64,000 nucleotides of DNA from Nitrosomonas sp. Lineage in GTDB: Bacteria; Pseudomonadota; Gammaproteobacteria; Burkholderiales; Nitrosomonadaceae. Below, in pieces: positions 19,858-29,288 of the stretch (positions are counted from its first letter, which is position 1; the number at the start of each line of letters is the position of its first letter). The notes beneath the pieces are model-generated. The model saw only the letters and a list, made by a program, of their open reading frames with translations, was not told the DNA's origin and made no database searches. Made by a program: the position numbers and the translations under genes. The stretch lies in assembly GCA_028577615.1 (NCBI GenBank), contig JAJSDU010000001.1:124001-188000 (forward strand). Direction: 5' to 3'.

Positions 19858-21921
19858 ATGCGCTTACTACAGTATACCGGCGGCGTTGCTGGGGCTATGT
19901 ATAATATCCGTATAACTTTTTTTTGTTGTTCAGTCGCTTTGATTCTTTTTGCCGGCGCATTGCACTGGTGGACATTCTGGACGGATGCTTGTAAAGCGTA
20001 TGCCATGCTGATTTCTTACGGCGTGGTGTTTTTGGGTTGCATAGGCGCCTGGGCAGGCTTTCCTGATGGTTTACGCGTATCACAGAAGATCGGACTGATT
20101 CTGTTTATTTCGCTGATTGCCCGATTGAGCATGATGAGCATTCCGGAATCGGACGACGTGTATCGTTACTTATGGGAAGGCAAACTGGTTGCCGCCGGTG
20201 AGAGTCCGTATGCCTATCCGGCGAATCATCCGCACTATTTACCTTACTACGATGCTTATTGGGAAGTGATGAACCATAAGGACAAGTTGACGGTTTATCC
20301 GCCGCTGGCCGAATGGTTATTTGCCGGAATCAGCACTGTTGCATATACCCCATGGGCTTTTAAAATACTTTTCATTATTGCGGACTTGTGTGCCATAGGC
20401 GTGTTGATCGCCTTGTGCAGCCGCTATGAACTGGCTTTACGCAATGTATTGATATACGCGCTGAATCCGTTGGCATTATTTGCTATCGCCGGTGAAGCCC
20501 ATTTCGATGCGTTGCTGATACTGGCCATTCTGTTGTCGGTCTGGTTTGCGGAAGACCGGAAATTTTCCTGGGCCTGGTTCTGGCTGGGTATGGCTATACA
20601 GATCAAAATTATCGCAGTTGCTTTGCTGCCGCTTTATTTGTGGCGTTGTCAATGGCAAAAAAGCTGGGTTATTTTGATTCCGTTGGCTGTGCCGTCGCTG
20701 TATTTCATGACGACACTGCCGGGATTGTTCCAGGGACTCTGGCACTTTGGCGGTTTGAGCACTTTCAATGGGCCCATACATAGTCCACTCAGCACTCTGC
20801 TGACGGGCGATATCGCTTCCGCGACCGGTATCGTGATGATTTTATTCGGAGTTGTGGCGCTATGGATAATCAGGTCGATTCCTTCATTGCCTAAAGCGGT
20901 GTATTTAACGCTGGCCGCGCTGGTTTTGTTTCTGCCGGTAGTGCATTACTGGTATATCCTGTGGGTGATACCGTTTATTGTTTTGTTTCCTGGTTTATCT
21001 TGGCTGGCTCTGAGTTTCACGAGTGGCGCCTATTTTTTCTCGGCATTCAGTGTGGAACAGGGTGAAGACTGGATGCTGCCTATTTGGGCCATGTGGATGA
21101 TATGGCTGCCATTTTTCCTGCTGCTGGCGTATGAGTTGCGTATTGCGATATTGCGCAGGCTTTGCCCGGATGAAGTATGGAAGAAACCCGAAACATTGGC
21201 TGTGGTTGTGCCTGCTTTGAATGAAGAAAATCAGATCAAGGCGTGTTTATCCTCGCTGAAAGCCATGCAGCCGCCGCCTGACGAAATTATTGTCTGCGAC
21301 GGCGGCTCTCATGATCGCACGGTTGCAGTTGCAAAGACTATGAATGTCTGTATTGTTACGGGCGGTGCCGGACGCGGCGCTCAGATCAGAACCGGGATAG
21401 CAGCAGCCAGTTCAGATGTGGTGTTGGTGCTTCACGCCGATTGCCGATGTGATATGGATATCCGACGGCGGATTATGGCCGTGCTGGAAAGGAATGCGGA
21501 TGTCGTGGGTGGCGCCGTGGGGCAGCGCTTCATGGTTTCAAATGCAAAGCTGCTGGCGATTGAGTTATTGAATGATGCGCGCGCGACATTTGCCGGCGCC
21601 AGTTTTGGTGATCAGGGGCAGTTTTTTCGTGTCGCGGCACTCAGTAGGATGGGTGGCTTTCCGGGCTATCCCTTGATGGAAGATGTAGAGCTTAGCCTCA
21701 GGTTGGATCGGATCGGGCGTACCATCTTGCTGGATGGCGGTATTCAAAATTCCGAGCGCCAATGGAAGCAGCATTTTTTCAAGCGTGTCGGGTTGATTCT
21801 TAGGCTGGTTTTTATCTTTCATGTGAACCGGTTTCTGCGGCGTGATGTGACGGCGCAGTTGTATGCAAAATATTACAGCCGGAATGAGCACCAGGGGTGC
21901 GATAATAATCACCAGAAATAA
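19858..21921 (+). CDS. Fusion of a multispanning GT-C-type glycosyltransferase and a soluble GT2 glycosyltransferase
   Basis: This 687-residue protein has two halves. Residues about 15-435 are strongly hydrophobic, with roughly ten membrane spans. They carry an acidic pair early in the first loop (ESDDVYRYLWEGKLVAAGE, then YPPLAEWLF), the pattern of polyprenyl-phosphate-dependent GT-C (GT87/DUF2029-like) enzymes. Residues about 447-687 form a GT-A family 2 domain: VVVPALNEENQIKACL, VCDGGSHDRTV, LHADCRCD and MEDVELSLRL. It resembles the TIGR04283 glycosyltransferases found in arsenosugar-type clusters. The two activities are usually separate genes. The first 12 residues may not be translated, as an internal ATG (MYNIRITFF) is also possible. 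Substrates are unknown. Confidence 0.8.
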   Translation: MRLLQYTGGVAGAMYNIRITFFCCSVALILFAGALHWWTFWTDACKAYAMLISYGVVFLGCIGAWAGFPDGLRVSQKIGLILFISLIARLSMMSIPESDDVYRYLWEGKLVAAGESPYAYPANHPHYLPYYDAYWEVMNHKDKLTVYPPLAEWLFAGISTVAYTPWAFKILFIIADLCAIGVLIALCSRYELALRNVLIYALNPLALFAIAGEAHFDALLILAILLSVWFAEDRKFSWAWFWLGMAIQIKIIAVALLPLYLWRCQWQKSWVILIPLAVPSLYFMTTLPGLFQGLWHFGGLSTFNGPIHSPLSTLLTGDIASATGIVMILFGVVALWIIRSIPSLPKAVYLTLAALVLFLPVVHYWYILWVIPFIVLFPGLSWLALSFTSGAYFFSAFSVEQGEDWMLPIWAMWMIWLPFFLLLAYELRIAILRRLCPDEVWKKPETLAVVVPALNEENQIKACLSSLKAMQPPPDEIIVCDGGSHDRTVAVAKTMNVCIVTGGAGRGAQIRTGIAAASSDVVLVLHADCRCDMDIRRRIMAVLERNADVVGGAVGQRFMVSNAKLLAIELLNDARATFAGASFGDQGQFFRVAALSRMGGFPGYPLMEDVELSLRLDRIGRTILLDGGIQNSERQWKQHFFKRVGLILRLVFIFHVNRFLRRDVTAQLYAKYYSRNEHQGCDNNHQK

Positions 21922-21946
21922 TTAAGTTTTTATTGGATTGTTGATT

Positions 21947-23329
21947 ATGCATATTCATATTCTGGGTATTTGTGGCACTTTTATGGGTGGGATAGCAGCG
22001 ATTGCGAAAGAAGCCGGGCATCAGGTAACGGGTTGCGATCAGAATGTTTATCCGCCGATGAGTACGCAGCTTGAATCACAGGGAATCGAATTGATTTCAG
22101 GGTTTTCCGCGGATCAGATCCGGCTCAGACCTGATATTTTCGTGATCGGTAACGTCGTTGCGCGTGGTAATCCATTGATGGAAGCCATACTCAACCGGAA
22201 TTTGCCGTATAGTTCGGGTCCGCAATGGCTATCGGAGAATATATTAAGCAACCGATGGGTGCTGGCAGTAGCCGGAACGCATGGTAAAACGACCACCACC
22301 TCCATGCTGGCTTGGATTCTGGAATACGCTGGCCTGCATCCCGGGTTCTTGATTGGCGGTATCCCGCAGAATTTTGCCACTTCGGCGCGTATCGGTTTCA
22401 ATTTGCCGGAGGATGTGCGCACGGTTTCACCATTTTTTGTCATTGAAGCGGATGAATATGATACGGCTTTCTTCGATAAGCGCTCAAAATTTATCCATTA
22501 CCGGCCCAGAGTTGCGATTCTGAACAATCTTGAATTTGATCATGCCGACATTTTTCAGGATGTTATTGCAATTCAACGTCAATTCCACCATTTCGTGCGA
22601 ATTGTTCCCAGCGAAGGGCTGGTTATCGCGAACGGCGCTGATATCCATTTGAAGCAAGTTCTGGAACAAGGCTGCTGGACACCTGTGGAAAAATTCGGTG
22701 TTAGCGACGGTTGGCATGTGAAGCACGATAATCATGCAGCGGAAATTTTTTACCAGCAGCAATCTCAAGGACTGTTGCAGTGGGACTTGCTTGGCGAGCA
22801 TAATCGACTGAATGCCTTGGCGGCGATCGCCGCCGCACGGTATGCGGGTGTTTCAGTCGGTGTCGCCATGGAAGCCTTGTCGCAATTCAAAAACGTTAAA
22901 CGCCGTATGGAGATACGCGGTAAAGTCAATGGCGTCACAATTTACGATGATTTTGCACATCATCCGACTGCGATACAGACAACGGTCAGCGGTTTGCGCG
23001 ATCATGTTGGTCAATCGCGCATTATTGCGGTGTTGGAGCCGCGTTCAAATACAATGAAAATGGGCATCTGGAAGGATAAGCTGGCTAGCAGCCTGATCCA
23101 GGCTGATGTCGTTTTTTGCTATAGCCGCGATGCTGGCTGGGTTGATGGCGCACTTGCCGAACTCGGTGCTAAAGCGAGATGTTATGCTGATATGTCTATG
23201 TTAATAGCGGCCATTACAGAAATTGCGGTTCCAGGTGATCATGTATTGATCATGAGTAATGGCGGTTTTGGCGGTATTCACGAAAAATTGATGGATACGC
23301 TATCCATCTACAGGGGAAGTTCTGCTTGA
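21947..23329 (+). CDS. mpl: UDP-N-acetylmuramate:L-alanyl-gamma-D-glutamyl-meso-diaminopimelate ligase
   Basis: A Mur-ligase family enzyme for murein recycling: it joins the salvaged tripeptide to UDP-MurNAc. The start is the ATG giving MHIHILGICGTFMGG, the invariant Mpl beginning; an upstream in-frame TTG is not used. The ATP loop is GTHGKTTTTSML, the central domain has IEADEYDTAFFDKRSKF, and the C-terminal domain shows YDDFAHHPTAI and LEPRSNTMKMG. At 460 residues it is full length. Presence of mpl implies meso-DAP peptidoglycan recycling. Confidence 0.96.
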   Translation: MHIHILGICGTFMGGIAAIAKEAGHQVTGCDQNVYPPMSTQLESQGIELISGFSADQIRLRPDIFVIGNVVARGNPLMEAILNRNLPYSSGPQWLSENILSNRWVLAVAGTHGKTTTTSMLAWILEYAGLHPGFLIGGIPQNFATSARIGFNLPEDVRTVSPFFVIEADEYDTAFFDKRSKFIHYRPRVAILNNLEFDHADIFQDVIAIQRQFHHFVRIVPSEGLVIANGADIHLKQVLEQGCWTPVEKFGVSDGWHVKHDNHAAEIFYQQQSQGLLQWDLLGEHNRLNALAAIAAARYAGVSVGVAMEALSQFKNVKRRMEIRGKVNGVTIYDDFAHHPTAIQTTVSGLRDHVGQSRIIAVLEPRSNTMKMGIWKDKLASSLIQADVVFCYSRDAGWVDGALAELGAKARCYADMSMLIAAITEIAVPGDHVLIMSNGGFGGIHEKLMDTLSIYRGSSA

Positions 23330-23347
23330 TGGGAGTTACTGGCCCAG

Positions 23348-23875
23348 TCATTTGCCTTCGAATTCGCACAGTGAGAACACCTTGCAGCCCATTCTTTCGA
23401 GGCGTTTTCGTCCGCCTATATCGGGAAGATCAATAACGAAGCAGCATTCATAGACTTCTCCACCCATGTCCTGTATCAACCGGACGGACGCTTCAGCAGT
23501 GCCGCCAGTCGCGATAAGATCATCAATCAATAAAACACGGTCACCGGGTTGTATCGCATCGACATGAATTTCTATGCGGTCGAAGCCATATTCAAGCTGG
23601 TAATCACGGCCTATCGTTTGCGCGGGCAATTTGTTCTGTTTGCGGATCGGAACAAATCCTGTTTTGAGTTCATAGGCTACAGGTGCACCAATAATGAAGC
23701 CGCGCGATTCGATGCCGACAACTTTATCGATCGCGTGCGTCGCATGACGCCTTGCAATTTCCTGGATGGTGGTGCGTAATCCGAGCGAATCCTTTAGCAG
23801 CGTGGTGATATCACGAAACATAATTCCTTGGTGTGGGTGATGCGGAATTGTTCGAATGAGGGATTTAATCGGCAT
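23348..23875 (-). CDS. apt: Adenine phosphoribosyltransferase
   Basis: Purine salvage enzyme converting adenine and PRPP to AMP. The 175-residue protein shows IPHHPHQGIMFRDITTLL near the N-terminus, VGIESRGFIIGAPVAY, and the PRPP loop VLLIDDLIATGGTAEA. It is convergent with mpl (18-bp gap) and lies downstream of the nirK terminator, so it needs its own promoter somewhere in 23876-23925. Confidence 0.96.
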   Translation of the reverse strand: MPIKSLIRTIPHHPHQGIMFRDITTLLKDSLGLRTTIQEIARRHATHAIDKVVGIESRGFIIGAPVAYELKTGFVPIRKQNKLPAQTIGRDYQLEYGFDRIEIHVDAIQPGDRVLLIDDLIATGGTAEASVRLIQDMGGEVYECCFVIDLPDIGGRKRLERMGCKVFSLCEFEGK

Positions 23876-23925
23876 GGTGTTCGTGTTCGATAATGACTGA
23901 GAAGCATATGGTTAGAAGGGAGGCG

Positions 23926-23960
23926 AAAAAAAACGGCCCCAACTAGAGTTGGGGCCGTTT
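23926..23960 (-). terminator. Rho-independent terminator of nirK
   Basis: A perfect 14-bp inverted repeat (23931-23944 with 23947-23960, AAACGGCCCCAACT and its complement) is followed on the minus strand by a run of eight T residues (A-run at 23926-23933 on the plus strand). It lies 45 bp past the nirK stop and insulates apt from nirK. Confidence 0.9.
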
Positions 23961-24005
23961 CAGTTTACATCACTTTAATAGTATTGCAACATGAAATATA
24001 TTGTT

Positions 24006-25109
24006 TTAGTGATCCATTGCTGCGCTGGCATCGAAGCTTGCAGGCGCTTTGAGTTGGGTCATCATGTCATCGTCCCACTTGCCTTCAACGTTCATATGCA
24101 GCGCTGCACCGAGTAATACCGCCTCAATCAGGTTATGACTGAGGTAGACATACAAACCGGGTTGCTTGAACTCATAAGCAGCAGCAACAGCTGAACCTGC
24201 TGGCACAAACCAGGTTTCCTGGCTTGTCAGCGGAACGTCGCTGAATGAACCACCTACCCAGTACAGATCAGCATGGCCGCCGATCAGGTGTGGATATGAT
24301 GGACGGTTGGCCTGTGAGTGAATGAACAATACCTTTTCACCAACTTTTGCTGACAGTGCATTGTCACCCGTGATCGCGCCAACTGCACCGTTGAATACAA
24401 CGTGTGTTGGGATCAGGCCTTTGGCCAGTTCGAGCATTTCATGCATGCCGGCAGCTGGTGAAGCGTATTCTTTGAAGTTGCCTTTGTCGTCTTTCGGCAG
24501 GTAGAAATCCTGTTCGCCGATGTAGAATGCACGGTCATAGCGATATGGTTTGCCTTTCTCGTCTTTCAGACCATCGCGTGGCAATACCATGATTGCGCCG
24601 CTCATGCCGGAAATAACGTGGAAAGGAATCATGGTGCCGCCAGGTGCGCAGTGGTAAACGAATACACCGGGCTTAACCGCTTTCCAGCGTAAAACGACTT
24701 CTTCGCCAGGTTGTACCAGCGTCAAACCGGCGCCACCCAGTGCGCCCGTCGCAGCATGAAAATCCACATTGTGGGCTAATGTGCTCTCTTTTGGATTGGA
24801 CAGTGTAAGTTCAACATAATCGCCTTCGTGTACAACGATCAATGGTCCCGGAACAGAGCCATTGAAAGTCAATGCCCAGACTTTTGCGCCAGGAGCAACT
24901 TCAATCAATTTTTCTGTGGTTTCCATGCGCACTTCAACAACTCTTGGGCCACCTTTGACGGCCTGATCGTGTTTTGGAACCGCTGGCGGAGCCACCAGTT
25001 CCTGTTTGATACGCGGTAATTTTGAGATGTCTGTTGCAGCCACTGCAGCTTGCGTAGCGGCAAAACATAACAATCCCAGTCCAACAACTGCCTGAACAGC
25101 TTTAATCAT
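24006..25109 (-). CDS. nirK: Copper-containing nitrite reductase, class I type
   Basis: Periplasmic trimeric enzyme reducing nitrite to nitric oxide. The ATG at 25109 is chosen because GGAGG lies just upstream; the protein has 367 residues with a signal peptide ending near VAA (residue 25). Two cupredoxin domains carry all copper ligands: type 1 His113, Cys154, His164, Met169; type 2 His118, His153, His325. Catalytic Asp116 and His279 are also present. The ten-residue step from Cys154 to His164 ([11 protein letters not shown]) resembles the Rhodobacter-type class I enzymes. In ammonia oxidisers NirK contributes to nitrifier denitrification and efficient ammonia oxidation. No ncgABC genes or NsrR-type regulator flank it; it is a single-gene unit with its own promoter and terminator. 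Confidence 0.96.
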   Translation of the reverse strand: MIKAVQAVVGLGLLCFAATQAAVAATDISKLPRIKQELVAPPAVPKHDQAVKGGPRVVEVRMETTEKLIEVAPGAKVWALTFNGSVPGPLIVVHEGDYVELTLSNPKESTLAHNVDFHAATGALGGAGLTLVQPGEEVVLRWKAVKPGVFVYHCAPGGTMIPFHVISGMSGAIMVLPRDGLKDEKGKPYRYDRAFYIGEQDFYLPKDDKGNFKEYASPAAGMHEMLELAKGLIPTHVVFNGAVGAITGDNALSAKVGEKVLFIHSQANRPSYPHLIGGHADLYWVGGSFSDVPLTSQETWFVPAGSAVAAAYEFKQPGLYVYLSHNLIEAVLLGAALHMNVEGKWDDDMMTQLKAPASFDASAAMDH

Positions 25110-25141
25110 ATCTCCCTCCATAAATGATAAACATTGCGCTT

Positions 25142-25169
25142 ATTATATATACGCCTTCTTATCTGTCAT
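25142..25169 (-). promoter_or_regulatory. Sigma70-type promoter of nirK
   Basis: On the minus strand, ATGACA (complement of 25164-25169) and TATAAT (complement of 25142-25147) are separated by 16 bp, 33 bp upstream of the nirK ATG. This predicts a short leader of about 25 nt. No clear NsrR or FNR palindrome was seen next to it. Confidence 0.65.
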
Positions 25170-25738
25170 TGCATTCAGTTTCAGCGGTTGATTCGCCGAC
25201 GAAATGAATACAAATAACACCTGCCCCTTTTCAAAGAGCAAAGGGCGGAACGCAGAATATACACTTTTAGAGCAAAACTGTCTATGTCTGAACACTGAAT
25301 AAATAAGAAAAAATCCTTATAAATCACCTTCTAGCAGTAGGGTTTTGAGATGGGAAGGATAGTTTTTGTCGCGCAAACAAATTTGCTTGCATATCCATCG
25401 GACTACTCGATGGCTCTTAAAAATGGATGCTGCTGATACAAGTATCAGAAGAATGTCTTGTGTCTTTGAAGCTGCCAGAATTTCTTACTTTTCCTGTTCG
25501 CGTCATCGCCGGATACAAATCTTTCATGATGATACCGATTCATGGGGCAGGGTTGTTGAGTGGCTTCATGTGTAGTCAACAGGGTGTTTTATAAGTGTGG
25601 ACGGCGAATACAATTTATTCCGCTTGATGCTATACTACTTACTATTGAATAGTCGCGACTGCGGCGATTGCACAACTTTGACATTTTCTCCAATTTGGAT
25701 TCCATACCCAGATAAATTTCTATATTGAAATCCCTGTA
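25170..25738. other. Intergenic region between nirK and gshA, no supported gene
   Basis: About 570 bp between divergent genes. A 69-codon plus-strand frame at 25366-25575 has poor composition and no family resemblance. A TATACT at 25631-25636 and TTGACA at 25679-25684 could belong to gshA promoters, but neither has a convincing partner hexamer. The region is more AT-rich than its neighbours and no RNA gene was recognised. Confidence 0.5.
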
Positions 25739-27010
25739 ATGCCTTTACCCCATCTGACAGGCCTGCAAGGGCCAATGCTTGAGCTGGAAAATCGTGTCAA
25801 TACTTTAAAACCAATAATTGAACACTGGTTTCGCAGTAAGTGGTGTGAAAATGATGTGCCGTTTTACTGTTCGGTGGACTTGCGTAACAGCGGATTTAAA
25901 TTGGCTCCAGTTGATACCAATCTTTTCCCGGGCGGGTTTAATAATCTGAATCCTGAGTTTATTCCGCTTTGTGTACAGGCCGTGATGACCGCGGTTGAAA
26001 AAATATGCCCAAGTGCGCACAGTATTCTTCTGATTCCGGAAAATCACACGCGTAATACATTTTATCTGCAAAATATTGCTGCGATTCAAACCATCATGCG
26101 ACATGCTGGATTGAACGTGCGTATCGGCTCATTGTTACCTGAGATCAAATCAGCAACCGTTTTCAGTCTGCCGGACGGTCAATCCATTACGCTGGAGCCG
26201 GTTATCCGGGAAAATAATCAGCTGAGCGTGGAGAATTTTGATCCATGCGCGGTGCTGCTGAATAATGATTTATCAAATGGTATTCCGCAGATATTGCAGA
26301 ATCTGAATCAAGTCGTTATTCCACCCTTACATGCCGGTTGGGCGACGCGCAAAAAGTCAGTGCATTTCAAGGCCTATAACGCAGTGGCGGATGAATTCGC
26401 TCAGCTGATCGATATTGATCCCTGGTTGATTAACCCTTACTTTACCTCATGTGGGAAAATCGATTTCCGCGAGAAAAAGGGAGAAGACTGTGTCGCCAGT
26501 TCGACCAACAAAATACTTGCGCTGATTCGAGAAAAATATCAGCAGTATGGTGTAAAAGAAGATCCTTTCGTTATTGTCAAAGCCGATTCCGGAACCTACG
26601 GCATGGGCATCATGACCGTTAAGGATGGTTCTGAGGTATACCAGCTGAACCGAAGGCAGCGAAATAAGATGGCTGTAGTCAAGGAAGGCATGTCGGTGAC
26701 TAATGTGCTGGTGCAGGAGGGCGTTTATACTTTCGAGAATATCAATCAGGCGGTTGCTGAGCCGGTGATTTACATGATCGACCATTTTGTTATCGGTGGA
26801 TTTTATCGGGTGCATACCGGACGCGGCAAGGATGAAAATCTGAATGCGCCAGGCATGCACTTCGTGCCATTATCCTTCGACTCCGATTGTCTGATGCCGG
26901 ATTGCGTCAAGCCGCAGAGTCTGATGCCAAGCCGATTCTACGTCTATGGGGTTATCGCCAGGCTTGCTCTGCTCGCCGCCGCCCGCGAATTGCAGCAGAC
27001 AGCGTATTGA
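25739..27010 (+). CDS. gshA: Glutamate-cysteine ligase, GshA family (TIGR02049 type)
   Basis: First enzyme of glutathione synthesis, forming gamma-glutamylcysteine. The 423-residue protein belongs to the GshA family first seen in acidithiobacilli and betaproteobacteria and is unlike the E. coli enzyme. Characteristic stretches are YCSVDLRNSGFKLAPVDTN, FPGGFNNL, LLIPENHTRN, VKADSGTYGMGIM and GGFYRVHTGRG. The ATG at 25739 is the first of the open frame. gshB follows after 30 bp, so the complete two-step pathway is encoded together. Confidence 0.94.
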   Translation: MPLPHLTGLQGPMLELENRVNTLKPIIEHWFRSKWCENDVPFYCSVDLRNSGFKLAPVDTNLFPGGFNNLNPEFIPLCVQAVMTAVEKICPSAHSILLIPENHTRNTFYLQNIAAIQTIMRHAGLNVRIGSLLPEIKSATVFSLPDGQSITLEPVIRENNQLSVENFDPCAVLLNNDLSNGIPQILQNLNQVVIPPLHAGWATRKKSVHFKAYNAVADEFAQLIDIDPWLINPYFTSCGKIDFREKKGEDCVASSTNKILALIREKYQQYGVKEDPFVIVKADSGTYGMGIMTVKDGSEVYQLNRRQRNKMAVVKEGMSVTNVLVQEGVYTFENINQAVAEPVIYMIDHFVIGGFYRVHTGRGKDENLNAPGMHFVPLSFDSDCLMPDCVKPQSLMPSRFYVYGVIARLALLAAARELQQTAY

Positions 27011-27040
27011 TTCACGTAAATATTTGACCAGGATGTGCCC

Positions 27041-28006
27041 GTGAAGCTTGCATTTATTCTCGATCGGCTTGAAGACATCAAAATCAGCAAGGACTCTAGC
27101 TATGCCATGATGCGCGAAGCTGTCCTGCGCAATCATCAGGTTTATGTGCTTCACCAGGAAGACATCATCTGGCGCGATAGCGCGGTGGTCAGCTTTGTCA
27201 AGGTTTTGACGATGAACGAAAAGACGACGCAGGCAGATAGTTGGCATCTCCTGAGCGAAACATTGATTATCCCCCTGCAGGCATTTGGCGCCGTATTGAT
27301 GCGCAAGGATCCGCCGTTCAATATGGAATATATCTATAGCACTTATCTGCTGGAACTGGCGGAAAAGCAGGGTGCCCGCATCGTCAACAGTCCGCGTGGT
27401 ATCCGGGATTTTAACGAGAAACTGGCAATCGCAAAATTTCCGCAGTTCATTCCCCCAACCTTGGTTACTCGCAGAGAAGCATTGATTCTTGAATTTCTGC
27501 AACAACACCAGGATATTATCCTGAAACCGCTCGACAGCATGGGCGGGGCCAGCATTTTTCGTATCCATGCGGCTGACCACAATATCAATGTCATTGTCGA
27601 AACCATGACGCACTATGGCACACGGACAATCATGGTGCAACGTTACCTGCCCGAAATTACCCAGGGAGACAAACGCATACTGATGATTGCCGGAAAACCG
27701 GTGCCTTATGCGCTGGCGCGCATACCAAAGCCCGGCGAAACACGTGGCAATCTGAACACGGGTGGAACCGGTGTGGCCCGGCCGTTATCGCCGCACGACA
27801 AATTGATAGCCGAAGCTCTTGGCCCGGAACTTGTCCGGCAGGGATTGATGTTGGTTGGCTTGGATGTCATTGGCGATTGTCTGACCGAGATCAATGTCAC
27901 CAGTCCGACCGGAATGCAGGAGATTCATGCGCAGACGGCGTTTAACGTGGCGGGAATGATGATTGATGCCATTGAGGAAATGGTTGACGGGAATGCTTGT
28001 CAATAA
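27041..28006 (+). CDS. gshB: Glutathione synthetase
   Basis: An ATP-grasp ligase adding glycine to gamma-glutamylcysteine. The GTG at 27041 (KLAFILDRLEDIKISKDSS follows) is preferred to the GTG two codons upstream because AGGA at 27030-27033 is then well spaced. The protein has 321 residues. Motifs: DPPFNMEYIYSTYLLE, LKPLDSMGGASIFRI (ATP-grasp loop), RYLPEITQGDKRILMI, and the final EINVTSPTGMQEI. It is co-directional with gshA. Confidence 0.96.
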   Translation: MKLAFILDRLEDIKISKDSSYAMMREAVLRNHQVYVLHQEDIIWRDSAVVSFVKVLTMNEKTTQADSWHLLSETLIIPLQAFGAVLMRKDPPFNMEYIYSTYLLELAEKQGARIVNSPRGIRDFNEKLAIAKFPQFIPPTLVTRREALILEFLQQHQDIILKPLDSMGGASIFRIHAADHNINVIVETMTHYGTRTIMVQRYLPEITQGDKRILMIAGKPVPYALARIPKPGETRGNLNTGGTGVARPLSPHDKLIAEALGPELVRQGLMLVGLDVIGDCLTEINVTSPTGMQEIHAQTAFNVAGMMIDAIEEMVDGNACQ

Positions 28007-28038
28007 AGATGAAGATGATTTTGCCGGACTAAGTTGTA

Positions 28039-29196
28039 ATGATATTGAATTATTTTGATCATAATGCCACCACGCGGGTGGATGATGAGGTGCTGGATGC
28101 AATGCTGCCGTATTTTCAGCAGGAATTTGGTAATGCATCGAGCCGTCATGCGTATGGCATGACGGCGCGGTGTGCGATCGACAAGGCGCGTGAGCAGGTG
28201 GCAGCTGCTGTGGGTGTGCAGCCGGTGCAAGTGATTTTTACCAGCGGCGGTTCTGAAGCAAACAACCTGTTTATCCGCGGTGCGGCTGATAGCCTGAGTG
28301 CCGGGCATATTGCGATCAGCGCGGTGGAGCATCCCTGTATCCTGAAGCCGGCGCAGGCCTTGGTGCAGCGCGCCGCCGAGCGCTGGACAATCCACTACCT
28401 GCCGGTAAATCAGGCCGGACAGGTGGATATGGCCGCCGCCCGTGAAGCGATGACAGTGCAGAAACCCGCGCTGGTTTCGGTGATGCTGGCGAACAATGAG
28501 ACCGGCGTGGTTCAGGATGTGGCGGCGATTGCTGACACTGCGCGCACGCACGGCGCTTATGTGCACACCGATGCTGTACAGGGATTGGGTAAAATTCCGG
28601 TCGATTTCGCCAAGCTCAATGTCCATGCCATGACTGTGTCGGCGCATAAGATTTATGGCCCGAAAGGCGCGGCAGCGCTTGTTATTGATAAACGGCTGTT
28701 ATTAAAACCGCTGATTTATGGCGGTGGTCATGAAAATGGTCTGCGATCCGGAACGGAAAATGTGGCGGCGATTGTTGGTTTTGGCGTGGCCTGCGAGCGG
28801 GCTGCAGCGCGTGTCGCGGTAACGGCGCAACACGTTGGGCGGCTGAGGGAGCGTCTGGAGCAGGGATTGATCGAAATGGGCGCGGTGATTTTTGGCGTAA
28901 AGGCCGAACGTATACCGAATACCTGTTATTTTGCAATTCCGGATATGGAGGGTGATACACTGGTGGTCAAACTGGACAAGGCGGGTTTTGCCGTTGCTAG
29001 CGGCGCGGCGTGTTCGAGTGTCAATCCCGGGCAAAGTCATGTACTTGAGGCCATGCAGGTTGATCCGTTGCTGGCGCGCTGTGCGGTACGCATCAGCCTG
29101 GGCCACGCTAACACGCTGACACAGGTGGAGGCGTTTCTGAAAACGATCCGCGAAATCGTGGTGTCATTGCGAAGTATAAGCAGTCTTTCTTTCTGA
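28039..29196 (+). CDS. NifS/IscS-like cysteine desulfurase
   Basis: A 385-residue PLP enzyme of aminotransferase class V that takes sulfur from cysteine as a persulfide. The N-terminal YFDHNATTRVDDEVLDAM, ANNETGVVQDV, the cofactor lysine in SAHKIYGPKG, and the persulfide cysteine in SGAACSSVNPGQSHVL are all visible. It lacks the adjacent iscU, iscA and hscBA genes of a housekeeping isc operon, so it is probably a secondary desulfurase. Its position right after gshA-gshB (32-bp gap) suggests a link to thiol metabolism; this is inference. A weak terminator follows at 29240-29262. Confidence 0.9.
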   Translation: MILNYFDHNATTRVDDEVLDAMLPYFQQEFGNASSRHAYGMTARCAIDKAREQVAAAVGVQPVQVIFTSGGSEANNLFIRGAADSLSAGHIAISAVEHPCILKPAQALVQRAAERWTIHYLPVNQAGQVDMAAAREAMTVQKPALVSVMLANNETGVVQDVAAIADTARTHGAYVHTDAVQGLGKIPVDFAKLNVHAMTVSAHKIYGPKGAAALVIDKRLLLKPLIYGGGHENGLRSGTENVAAIVGFGVACERAAARVAVTAQHVGRLRERLEQGLIEMGAVIFGVKAERIPNTCYFAIPDMEGDTLVVKLDKAGFAVASGAACSSVNPGQSHVLEAMQVDPLLARCAVRISLGHANTLTQVEAFLKTIREIVVSLRSISSLSF

Positions 29197-29239
29197 TCGC
29201 TAAACTGTCCGATGAATAATTGACTATTAATATCGCTAT

Positions 29240-29262
29240 TGGCGGTAAAATCGCCAGTTTTT
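29240..29262 (+). terminator. Weak Rho-independent terminator after the cysteine desulfurase
   Basis: A 5-bp stem (TGGCG at 29240-29244 with CGCCA at 29252-29256), a 7-nt loop and a trailing GTTTTT form a small terminator-like structure 44 bp past the desulfurase stop. It lies upstream of the favoured start of the next gene. Confidence 0.45.
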
Positions 29263-29288
29263 ATGACTCATCAAAAATTAACGTATTC

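Noticed and set aside
25366-25575. A 69-codon plus-strand frame between nirK and gshA
   Set aside because: No ribosome binding site, irregular composition rich in R, S and H, and no family resemblance; most likely chance.
29220-29288. N-terminal extension of the nucleotidyltransferase from a TTG codon
   Set aside because: Conservation begins at the GTG at 29289 and a terminator-like hairpin lies inside the extension.
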